Source: Xestospongia bergquistia (lineage: Eukaryota > Porifera > Demospongiae > Haplosclerida > Petrosiidae). From it: a DNA stretch of 64,000 nt. A model generated the notes under the pieces. That model made no database searches, had not been told where the DNA came from, and worked only from the letters and a program-made list of their open reading frames with translations. Every line of letters starts with the position of its first letter. The stretch's first letter is position 1. Both the position numbers and the translations under genes were made by a program. The stretch lies in the NCBI GenBank assembly GCA_963965975.1, contig OZ014411.1, forward strand, positions 27,948,249 through 28,012,248. Direction: 5' to 3'. Below, in pieces: positions 41,571 to 51,570 of this stretch.

Positions 41571-42732
41571 TTACCAATACCTTGACGAACATCATTATGC
41601 CATTGTCCTACATTTTGTCCTTAACTTTTAACAGAGCGGCTGCTGGATCTACGCGATACAACAATACTCGCTCTTCCAATTTAGCTATCTTGTATGCTTG
41701 CAAACAAGAGGCTTATAAAGAGCGTATAAAGAGCGTAGGAGCGTGTTCCGAGCATGCGCATTAGAAATTCATTTTATGTTAAAAAGTAGTAGTGGGGACG
41801 TAAAGGGTTAAATTTAGTCTATAACATAATGATAATATTGTCACGAAAAGTTTTGTCCTAGGACAAAACAATTCAACCATTCTTTTGAAACTTTTGGTTC
41901 TTTGTTGTAAATTTTTGTCCTACCAGACCAAAATGGCTAATTCCAATTGTGCTAACCTTAGAAGAATGCAGTAGACTGACAAACAATACTTGTATAATAT
42001 CCAGGAAAGTATCAAAGAAAGCTGTTGACTGCAGTAACGTGTTACTTTTGAAAGAAGAGCTAAGAAGAAGGGCAGAGGCAGAGAGAGAGAGATGACTTTG
42101 ATCTATTAGATAAGGTTTACCTGTATATTGTGAAAAAAACATTTAGAAGAATACACTGGTATTAGAAATAGACAAATAAAGACAAAGACAAGGTTATCCT
42201 AGCTGGAGCATCACCACTCACTTCAAACTATTAGACACTTTTTATATCCATCAACCTATTTTTATAGTTCTTTTTATTAGTGGTGAATTATAGCAGAGCC
42301 TATAGAAAATCTACTTGACTCTAGTATTGTTCAAAAGGATGCTCAGTCTCATCAGCTATAACAGTGGTGATATGTATAGTTATAGTAATAGTGTCAGCAG
42401 CTACATACCAAGCAAGGAGTTGCTCAAATTTTTAAATAATTACCATTTTAACCATAACTAATATTTGTAATATAATGTCTTAATTTTTTAAACATATTGT
42501 CAATACGAAAATTTGAATACATCTAATAAACCAATCAAACTTGTTAAACAATTTCATTATTATCTGATAAAATTTATGCTATGCTTTGTAATACCAATTG
42601 CATGTTTTATGTATACCATACAATTTAAAGGAAGTTCGTGGAATGTTCTCTATAAAACACTGATCAGTTATACCAACATTCCTTCCCAGTAGATTTCATT
42701 AAAAAAGTTAAGATTTATAAAAAATTTATAAA
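41571..42732. other. Non-coding part of unit A
   Basis: A 60-codon frame at 41582-41764 is present in all units but only because the DNA is duplicated; it contains GCATGCGCA near its end, an NRF1-like string. Between 41860 and 42640, unit A differs from B and C at many positions. No gene recognised. Confidence 0.4.
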
Positions 42733-43309
42733 CATGTTGTGTTGCCCAAACGATTCCTACTCGCTCACCCACTCAGGCTTCCACTTAGGCTCCAGGATTC
42801 CCTGCTATTGCTAGCTGGGACCGCCACCTGGCTTGGTAACCCTCGTCTTCGCGAGGTAATCCTGGCTGGAGCATCGCCCTAACTTAAAACCAGCCGTACG
42901 GGATTCCAGCTCTTAGGGAATATCGCATTCAGGAACCGGGAACCACAAATACACCAGCCTCTTCTCGTTTAAAGGGAGACTACCAGCCCTATCCTAGTCG
43001 GCCTTTCGGATACTCCGTAGAGTATGCTGGTAACCATCTCAGAGGTCTGATGTATTGCAGAACGCTGGCCCACAACACAACCTATCCAAGGTTGTTTTCG
43101 TTTCCTTTTATATGTACTGCAGATTTTGTCTTAATGCTCTTGTGGGACGCAACCCTGTCGGTTATGAATCTCATTAAAGGTAACTGTGGCTATGTTTAAT
43201 GGCAGTCTGCGATAGCACCGACGAAGTAAAAAGCCTGTTAAAATAACTAAAACCAAATACTTTTAGTTAAAGTTAAATACTTTAAGTCACTCGTAAGCAA
43301 CTAGAAACC
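42733..43309. other. GC-rich island identical in all three units
   Basis: About 575 bases, visibly GC-richer than the surroundings, with short hairpins such as CCTCGTCTTCGCGAGG and ATACTCCGTAGAGTAT. By eye I find no difference between A, B (53067-53643) and C (62396-62972), whereas the preceding 800 bases differ between A and B at roughly twenty sites. No open frame, tRNA or rRNA match was recognised. It may be a structured RNA gene, part of an element or a conversion tract. Confidence 0.6.
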
Positions 43310-43667
43310 CATAGCTTCACAAGCAACTACATAATAGTTATTGAATCGTCATACTGAAAATTTGTTTTGTTTTAAGAGTTTTGCATAATTTGGAGGGACA
43401 CATCTACAATATCCAATATTCACTATCAACAATGGGACACAGCTTAATGTAATACAAGTTTCATCTTGGATACAAAAATCAAAAGTCAACAGAAAACTGC
43501 CATCCAATAAGAGATGCATATTATTTTATTATGTTGATATATCTTTATCAAAATAATTTTATAAATTAATATTAGTGCAAACTACACATGCAATACAATT
43601 TCTTAATGTTATAGTGAAGTAGGTAATTAGTTTGACGTTATGAAATGGTTTTTATTGACATATAGAT

Positions 43668-44180
43668 CAGGGATGGGGTCAAATACATTGAATAGTATTT
43701 AAATACAAATACAAATACTCTCAAAATATGAAATACAAAATACAAATACAAATACTTCTAACAGGAATGTATTTTAAATACAAATACAAATACTTTGAAA
43801 AGTATTTAAATACTTTTCAAATACTTCTTTGTACTATCCCAGAACATCCCCATTATTTGATTTTACATATAATTAACTAATCATTACAAATTATTGACTG
43901 CATCTAATAAACACAAGTTCTTCAAATGTTTTGTCACAGATAGTCAGATAGTGTATATAACTTGTTGGTACTTATAGGTGTCAATTGATCTTACACATAA
44001 TCTTGCAGAAGAAACAAACAATTTAAAAAGGAGTATTTGAAGAATTCACGTAGTATTTGAAATACAAATACAAATACTTCCTGTTTCAAAAATTCAAAAT
44101 ACAAATACAAATACAAATACTCCAAAAAAGTATTTAAATACAGCTAAATACAAATACTCATGTATTTGACCCCAAGCCTG
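43668..44180. mobile_element. Non-autonomous hAT-type element (513 bp) in unit A
   Basis: Ends CAGGGATGGGGTCAAATAC and GTATTTGACCCCAAGCCTG. The interior is made of AAATACAAATACAAATAC-type subrepeats in both orientations. Flanked by a perfect 8-base duplication ATATAGAT (43660-43667 and 44181-44188). No coding capacity, so it must have been moved by a transposase encoded elsewhere. Confidence 0.9.
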
Positions 44181-45197
44181 ATATAGATATAAGCAGAGGA
44201 ATGGTGAGATGATAGATTGATCGATGGGTTGGACAAAGGAATGGATAGATGAAGGATAACATGGGGTCAGGTCAGCTTGTGTATAAATGGTAACTTGATG
44301 AATTAAAAAAAATAATTTACTTTTAGATTATTAGATTTTAATGATCCAAATCATTGTCATTTGAACTCCACCCACTTTTAATACTACTATTGATATATGT
44401 CAACTTCAAAGATTTTGCTACATCAAACAATTAGATATATATTGTCTATCAATGATATTATGTACATGTCTCCATATAAGGTAAAGGGAATTACATGTTT
44501 TCAGGAGAAAAGATTTAAACATAAATATATATAAAAGGATAATCATGTCAATAGTAGCAGCTCACTTGAAAAGTGAATCGGTTGATTTAATTTATCAGTG
44601 GTAATATATAGGTTGAATATAATATAAGATGATATATTGACAATAGAAAATGTGTAGCTAATTGACTGAGTAATTAATCAAACAGTAGAATTTTCAGGAA
44701 TGGTAAACTTACTTGTGATGTCTGTTACAATGGAATTTATATTGGCATAACATCCATATCATAATACACATGACTTGGGAAGTATATGAACTCTTAATTC
44801 TCTTAAAATAACAACAGGACAGTTTTTGCTAATCAACTTAACAATATATTGTAATCAATGTCAACAATATTTGTCTAGACTGATTTCTGCTATATAGTGT
44901 ATTACAAATAAGTAAATAGCCTCAGTTATTGTGTTATATTAGGAATAATTCACTATTGGATTTAACTTATAAATGTAACTGACACAATTAAACAATTATA
45001 TTATATTTATTATAATTAATTGTCAGTAATAACTATTGAACTGAAAAGTTACTAGTCCAATGATACTAAATTAATAGCTTCTTATGAATTTCATATCTTT
45101 TACTATGGGAGTGGTTTAAATCCTACTAAAACTCATGGGGTAAACGGTAATGTAGTCTATGTACTGATACACTCACATTATAATATTACTATTATAG
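44181..45197. other. UGT-flank repeat and local duplication in unit A
   Basis: 44520-44720 is the UGT 3'-flank repeat. From about 44940 to 45150 the sequence copies 35515-35715 (3' flank of the Cys-module gene), followed by a second start of the same gene end. Unit B has only one copy of this flank. Confidence 0.6.
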
Positions 45198-45416
45198 ATG
45201 TTCAATCTCTTCCTCCAATGATCTCTATTCCAAGTACTATTGATAAAATAGAACCAATTGATTCTAATATGGTAACTATTAAAGAGGCTAGTACAGTGAC
45301 ATATGTCTCACCACTAACAATGGAAGAAATAATTCAATGTAAGATAACAATTTAAAGTATTATAATAACTCTAATTTATTACAGTCATGAAAAGGATACT
45401 GGATATCAGTGAATAG
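45198..45416 (+). pseudogene. Orphan exons 8 and 9 of the Cys-module gene
   Basis: Exon 8 copy 45198-45338 has one silent change relative to 35291-35431, and exon 9 copy 45385-45416 is intact with the stop. The acceptor and donor sites are conserved. Exons 1-7 are absent, so no protein of this family can be made from here alone. Confidence 0.85.
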
Positions 45417-47324
45417 TAATATATTAGGAGTAACTCACTATTGGATTTAACTTATAAATATAACTGACACAATTAGACAATTATATTTATTATAATTAAT
45501 TGTCAGTAATAACTATTGAACTGAAAAGTTACTAGTCCAATGATACTAAATTAATAGCTTCTTATGAATTTTATATCTTTTACTATGGGAGTGGTTTAAA
45601 TCCTACTAAAACTCATGGGGTAAACGGTAATGGCTACTCTAACAGGATAAGAAAGTGAGGCGCAGTAAATTCTTCTGATGTACGAGACCTTGTTGATCCA
45701 CCATTACTAGTTTGTTGAAAGAAACACAATATTTTAGAACCTAATAATAAAAATGATATGTCTCATTTACTTGAAATAAATGGTTTTAATAAGTTTATTG
45801 TTAGTGCCTTCAGAGGTAAATAATAACAGTGTTATTTAAGATCTAGTCGTATTTATTATGCAGAATACAAGATAAGCCTTTTCATATACCAGATATCACT
45901 ATTACAACATTAATTCAAATGAGAAGAAGGTAAGTGTCTTTTATTAAAGGTTATGGAGATATCATAATGAACCATTAGCTACAGTACATTAGCAGTGTAC
46001 AAACTAGTATGGTGACTGATGCCCATGTGATTAAATAATTATACTTTGTAACACCTTCTCATAATAATTATACATATTACAAAATCATCTACACAACAAT
46101 GGAGATAACATTGGAAAGTTAAAGGTATTATAATTTAGTGATATAGCACTGACTTGTTGTTCACTGTTTACGATAAAACTCGTGGCTGTTTCATAATGTA
46201 TGAAGTCTATTTCAATTGAGATTCTGTTAACATCTATATATGTGATTATTGAAACCAGTCAATGGTTAGTATATTATTGTTATAACAACTGAAATCTATG
46301 ATTGATATAACTGATTTAGAACTAAAGGGACTAAAATAAATAACTATGATATTATTCCACAAAGTAAAAACTGTCTATCAACCTCTCTATACATCCATTT
46401 AATCATTCATTCATCCATCTTAACATACAGATACAGCAGACATCAGTAAAGATGTGGTATCAAGTACATGCTTGTCCATAACAGCAATCAATCAGACAAA
46501 CAGTAAAACTTATCCAAACAGAATTTAAAATTATCAAAAGTAAACTTAGACAATATAGACGTTATGTTAAAGAGAATGATGAGTCAGTTTTGGAGGTGAC
46601 AAGGATTGCCTGTTCTAAATGTAATATTTGAAGACATCTGTGATGTATACAAAAACAACAAATAAAAAATAATAAATACATTGTTTTTATATCAATCTTA
46701 ATACTTACCAATTAATGTCCTTAAATATGTTAACACCATCACTTCAAATAGCTTGTAAATACCCTTATACACCATGACCATATTTTTTACATGTTAACAT
46801 GGTATCTCTAGTTCTTGATACATTATGCTAGTCCCACACAAAATGGACCAAAATTAACCAATCTGTACTCATATGTAGATTGAATAAAATAATTGAATGA
46901 AATAAAATGTTGAAAATAGTAAAAAAACACTATTTTATTTGTAAACTGCCTACAAGTAATGTTACTAGTCTGAGAAATGAATAAGACTGTAGATGTGTAG
47001 CCAACTGTCTCAGTAATTTGTTAGATAATATAATTTCATGCATGGTAAACCATATTGGTTGTCACTATGTGATTATCATGAGATCAATATAAAATATACA
47101 CATGATTTGACTTTGAAGTCTATGAACTGTCAATTCCATAGTAATTAAATCATAATACACTAGTGCAAAGTATTTTATAAGGATACATACAAAGTAAGTG
47201 ACTATAAATTAGTTTAAGATAATCAAGTTAACAGTATAATATATTCAATAGCAACAACATATTGTCTAGACTGATTTATGTTATATTATATAGTGTGTCA
47301 TTACAATTTACTATATATAACAAC
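45417..47324. other. Copy of exon-like relic region and EF-hand flank
   Basis: 45420-46850 repeats 35510-36945, and 46870-47310 repeats 37620-38050 without the MITE, which is absent here. No intact gene. Confidence 0.6.
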
Positions 47325-47590
47325 AGTTGCCTTAATTGTGTGATAACTTACTGCTCATGATTTAAGTTGTTCTAAAAGTGAAAATCAACTGTTATATATA
47401 CCACTCAGCATATATTGCAAAAATTGAAAGGACACTTGGTTCAGCTAAAATTCCTTCAAATTTAGAGCCTTCCAGTCTATCAATAGAGGTGACGGAATAA
47501 GACCTGATGGTGTTACCATTGCTCCCTGGAAAAGACGGAGAACTATAGTTTGGGATGTAACTTGCACAGATACCTATGCTATTCATTGTT
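47325..47590 (+). mobile_element. Reverse-transcriptase relic fragment (unit A)
   Basis: Matches 40380-40655, including the Arg-Pro-Asp-Gly-Val-Thr-Ile-Ala-Pro-Trp block near 47495-47530. The minus-strand frame at 47392-47586 is only its shadow. Sister copy in unit B at 56660-56925. Confidence 0.65.
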
Positions 47591-48564
47591 TGTTACTATA
47601 AAATAATGTTATTGATTGTACTGTTTATTATAATAGAATTTTTAATATTATAGTAAAATAGGTAGTCCTCTCTCTCTCTCTCTCTCCTTATTGGTCTTTT
47701 TCATTTCTCATTTATAAACTGAATCAGTTGATTTAATTAATCATTGATCATATATTGGTTGAATATAATATAATATAATAATATAAGATTAAACATTGAT
47801 AATAGTAAAGATTACACTATTTTATTTGTATACTGGCTGACAGTCATGTTTACTCCATTGTGTAGTAGTCAATTAGACAATTGAATTTTAATAGATGTCA
47901 AAGCTGTTTATGATGTCTGTTACTGTGGAACTTACCATTTGATAACTTTCATACTATTTATGGAAGATCCAGGAAATGCAGGATATTCATGAACTATCAT
48001 TCCATAGTAATTAGCAATCTGAACATTAAATAGCCCATATCCTAAATTTCCCTCACTGTTCATTGTCTGTTACTAGTATCATTGGTAGTAGTGTGTTGTA
48101 ATAATAGAATTTCTTAATATTATAGTGAAGTAGGTAATTAGTTTGATGTTATGAAATGGTATAAGTCTTATCAGTGTATACATATAAGCAGAGAAAAGAT
48201 GAGGTGATTGATCAATGGATGGATAGTTGGACAAAGGAATGGATAAATGAAGGACAACAAGAGGATAGTATGGGGTCATCTTGTGTATAAATGGTAACTT
48301 GATGGATTGAAAAAATAATTTATTTTTAGATTATTAGGTTTTAATAATCCAATTCCTTGTCATTTGAACTCCACCCACTTTTAAATTAATATCTACTATT
48401 GATATATGTCTACTTCAAAGATTTTGCTACATCAAACAATTAGATATATATTATCTATCAATGATATTGTGTATATGTCTCCATATCAGATAAAGGGAAT
48501 TACATTTTTTTCAGGAGAAAAAATTTGAACATAGCTTATTGCAAGTACATATAATACAGCATAT
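47591..48564. other. AT-rich flank sequence
   Basis: Contains a (TC)n run at 47668-47690 and diverged copies of the UGT 3'-flank repeat (about 47715-47900). A segment near 48100-48530 is also related to 43600-44510, so it is internally repeated within the unit. No gene. Confidence 0.45.
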
Positions 48565-48660
48565 CATGATCATCTGGTGTTGTTATAAATTGTGTGTGTG
48601 CTATTTTTGTAAATGTTGTAACAGCAATTAAAAGAAGAAAAAGAAATTAGTCTTTATAAT
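48565..48660 (+). pseudogene. UGT C-terminal tail fragment (unit A)
   Basis: ATGATCATCTGGTGTTG followed by a Cys/Lys-rich tail and a TTAGTCTTTAT flank, matching the end of the UGT. The unit B copy is at 57898-57993. Confidence 0.7.
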
Positions 48661-49656
48661 AGTAATCTGGTTGTACTTAAGTACATATTTAATTAAAGTA
48701 ATTATTTAATTTATAATTATATAAAATGATAATCACGTCAATAGTAGCAGCTCACTTGAAAAGTGAATTAATTGATTTAATTTATCAATGGTCATATATA
48801 AGTTGAATATAATATAATATGATGTGTTGATAATAGTAAACATGAAATTGTTTTATTTGTGTATTAATTTACAGTAATGTGTAGCTAATTGACTGAGTAA
48901 TGAGTCAAACAGTAGAATTTTCAGTAATGGTAAACTTATTTGTGAGGTCTGTTACAATGGAATTTATATTGACATAACATCCATACCATAATACACATGA
49001 CTTGGGAAGTATATGAACTCTTAATTCTCTTAAAATAACAACAGGACATTTTTTGCTAATCAACTTAACAATATATTGTAATCAATATCTACAATATTTG
49101 TCTAGACTGATTTCTGCTATATAGTGTATTACAAATAAGTAAATAACCTCAGTTATTGTGTTACTATATGATATGTATCAAATAGTTAAAACAACTAATA
49201 AATAAGCCTTCCTGTTAAATGTTCTCAGATTGTTCATTCATTAAATCTATCATTCATTGAGAACACTTTTGTAAGTTATGTAATAGTTATATCATAGATC
49301 AGCAAAGTTTGCTGTAAATACACAAATAATTAATGAGTATATTTAGAATAAAACAAACATATCAATAGCATAATCATGGAAGTTATATATGAAACTTGCC
49401 GTGTAGCACAATTTGATTAATCAAATGGAAAATTTCTTGTTAACATAAAACATAATTGTGGCATTATTCAGAACATAAAAATGTGACTATAAATGATATA
49501 TTAGAACTGAATTCTATTATTTATATATACTAAGTCATGAGTCTTATAGTTATTAAGTTGAGAAATAGAATAGTGCTTTTAAAAATGTGGTTATACATGA
49601 TATATTAGACTACATGCTGTTATCTAAATAAGTCTTCTTACAGTTATTAATAGCTA

Positions 49657-50145
49657 TTAAGCTGACAAAAAGAACTTGATAAAACTTTCACAAGTCTCTT
49701 GATAATCAACAACCCCATCTCCATTGGTGTCAGCTTTATTGAAAAGTTCATCGATCGTTTCTTGCTTAATGTTCAATGATTTATGAAAATGCAAGAATTC
49801 TTCATAAGATATCACTCCATCGTTATTAATATCCATGATTTTAAAAACCGCATCAGCTAATCCTTTCACGCGTTCTTTAGCATCTGGCAGAGAAACAATT
49901 TTTTTGGCTTGTTCTACAAACTCCTCTTCAGTAACTCCTTTATCATCAACTAACGAGATAGCTTTAACAATTTGATAGTAATGCTTTTCCTCATCTGGAC
50001 CTTCATTTCTATAGGCAGCCAGTTTTTTAGCTACAATAGCTAAATCTGCGTTATCAACAATATCATTTTTGTCTACATCCAAATGGGAAAAACGCCACTT
50101 CATCTTCTTGATCCAAGTAGGACTGTCAGTAAATGAGGTATCCAT
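49657..50145 (-). CDS. EF-hand calcium-binding protein, SCP/photoprotein-like (162 aa), unit A
   Basis: Intact, starting at Met-Asp-Thr-Ser-Phe. In EF loop 1 (residues 23-34) the invariant Gly at loop position 6 is Asp28 and position 12 is Asp, so this site may bind calcium poorly. Loop 3 (105-116, Asp-Ile-Asn-Asn-Asp-Gly) and loop 4 (139-150, Asp-Thr-Asn-Gly-Asp-Gly) are canonical with Glu at position 12. The protein is identical to that of unit B. Convergent with a UGT tail at 48565, again the cassette layout. Confidence 0.9.
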   Translation of the reverse strand: MDTSFTDSPTWIKKMKWRFSHLDVDKNDIVDNADLAIVAKKLAAYRNEGPDEEKHYYQIVKAISLVDDKGVTEEEFVEQAKKIVSLPDAKERVKGLADAVFKIMDINNDGVISYEEFLHFHKSLNIKQETIDELFNKADTNGDGVVDYQETCESFIKFFLSA

Positions 50146-50223
50146 CCTAACTAGTGGTAGATTCTCAACACAACGGATTAGATGAAATGAGAAGAGAAAT
50201 GATAAAGGAGGAAATAATACATG

Positions 50224-50235
50224 CTTTTATTAGCG
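50224..50235 (-). promoter_or_regulatory. TATA-like box of an EF-hand gene (unit A)
   Basis: Minus strand CGCTAATAAAAG, about 80 bases before the start. The unit B equivalent is 59557-59568. Confidence 0.5.
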
Positions 50236-50364
50236 TGCAAATATATAAAAATTAAATTCATACATTAGGATGATGGGTGTGTTCTCTATTGTTATTATTT
50301 AAATTAATTTGTCTGCTTTCGTTAACATGTACACTGTGAACATAACTGATTATTGCTGATTTCT

Positions 50365-50530
50365 GGGTTTGTTATAACAATTATATGAAGACTATGAGAG
50401 ATTAATTAATCTTTATGTTGACATTATTGTATATAAACATAGTAATAATCTGGTTATAATTAAGTACATATTTGAAATTAATTTAATTTATCAGTATATT
50501 AAAGGATAATCATGTCAATAGTTAGTTAAA
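50365..50530 (+). pseudogene. UGT tail and 3' flank fragment (unit A)
   Basis: TGTTATAACAATTATATGAAG through GAGATTAATTAATCTTTATG and the GGATAATCATGTCAATAG repeat: only the last codons and flank of a UGT. Unit B copy at 59700-59865. Confidence 0.6.
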
Positions 50531-50740
50531 TATCTGTAGTTAATTCATTTGTACTTGGATTATTTAATTTTATTTGATTTAGATTTAGTTATTTTTTATA
50601 TAAAATAAACAATATAAGTTGTACATGTAAAATAAATATTAAAAGCAATTATTCTTGCTAATTACATACATCCACAACTAGTGTGTTTGTAATTACAGTA
50701 TATGGAGTATGATATTGCCATGTTTAATTTTTAAAGAACA

Positions 50741-50746
<6 letters not shown>

Positions 50747-50793
<47 letters not shown>
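50747..50793. repeat. (TA)n microsatellite
   Basis: Pure TA run. Unit B copy at about 60080-60124. Confidence 0.95.
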
Positions 50794-50798
<5 letters not shown>

Positions 50799-50934
50799 CC
50801 GATGATCACATAACGCGTGAACCTCGGAGTAACAGCAACAAAGCGAGAGCTCTGTTCTTTTGTCCTTCAATTCTGGTCTAACTCGCTCTGTCTAAATGAT
50901 ATCGAGCACTCTTCAACAGACCTAGATACTCTAG
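50794..50934. other. 141-base GC-richer insert inside a TA tract
   Basis: Begins GTTGTCCGATGATCACATAA and ends TAGATACTCTAG, with TA repeats on both sides. It contains AGCGAG...CTCGCT as a possible stem. It may be a small element that targets TA or a small RNA gene; neither can be shown. Unit B copy at 60125-60265. Confidence 0.4.
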
Positions 50935-51193
50935 TATATATATATATAATATACATTTATTTATTCTTTATTAATAATAGTAAATATATTCTGTAAATTA
51001 AAAGTCATTAAACTTTCATTATAGCATATCGTTCAGTGTTTCTAATATTTTAATGTACTCTTGTCACTATTTAACATAACTATTATATTTAGTCTGCCAC
51101 ACCCCCTTATTTCCAATCTTGTTGGTCATTGTTTTAATTAATGTACTATAACAGTTCACTGTACTTGCCACTACAAAGTATCTCTCATTGAAA

Positions 51194-51257
51194 ACGTTTC
51201 TCTTTACCACAGTACTAGTTCTAATTACTACCTTTAGTGGAGTTTATTGTACATCTA
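51194..51257 (+). pseudogene. Exon 1 relic of the Cys-module gene (unit A)
   Basis: Same 64-base length as exon 1 with the splice donor kept, but the start codon is ACG instead of ATG. The upstream block from 51090 matches the promoter region at 33950. No exon 2 follows; UGT flank sequence begins at about 51365. Confidence 0.8.
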
Positions 51258-51364
51258 GTAAGTATAAATGAGTTATATATTATAGAATATCAATTAACAA
51301 TAGAGGACAAAAATTTGAACAGATCGTTATAATATTATTTTATGACTCATCGTCATATGATGTA

Positions 51365-51570
51365 AATTAGAGTAAACTAAGAGAGATTAATTAGTTTTTA
51401 AATTGACATTATTATATATGAACATAATAGTAATCTAGTTATTATTAAGTACATTTAATTTATCATTATATAAAAGGATAATCATGTCAATTGTACCAAT
51501 TTACTTTAAAGTGAGTCAATTGATTTAATTAATTAGTGGTAATATATAGGTTGAATATAATATAAGATGA
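51365..51570 (+). pseudogene. UGT 3' flank fragment (unit A end)
   Basis: Only the last bases of a UGT tail and its flank repeat. It is followed directly by the C/T-rich unit junction. Unit B copy at 60697-60902. Confidence 0.55.

Noticed and set aside
41582-41764. 60-codon plus-strand frame present in all three units
   Set aside because: Units are near-identical DNA, so conservation is uninformative. There is no recognisable motif, signal or codon pattern.
42733-43309. GC-rich island considered as 5S rRNA, tRNA or tRNA-derived SINE
   Set aside because: No match to remembered 5S sequence on either strand, and no tRNA B-box (GGTTCGAnTCC) found. Left as unknown.
43668-44180. Regularly spaced AAATAC repeats that might suggest a CRISPR-like array
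   Set aside because: The repeats are short, imperfect and in both orientations, inside a transposon with terminal inverted repeats and a target duplication.
47392-47586. Minus-strand 64-codon frame conserved in two units (also 56725-56919)
   Set aside because: It is the antisense of a retroelement relic and is conserved only because the unit is duplicated.
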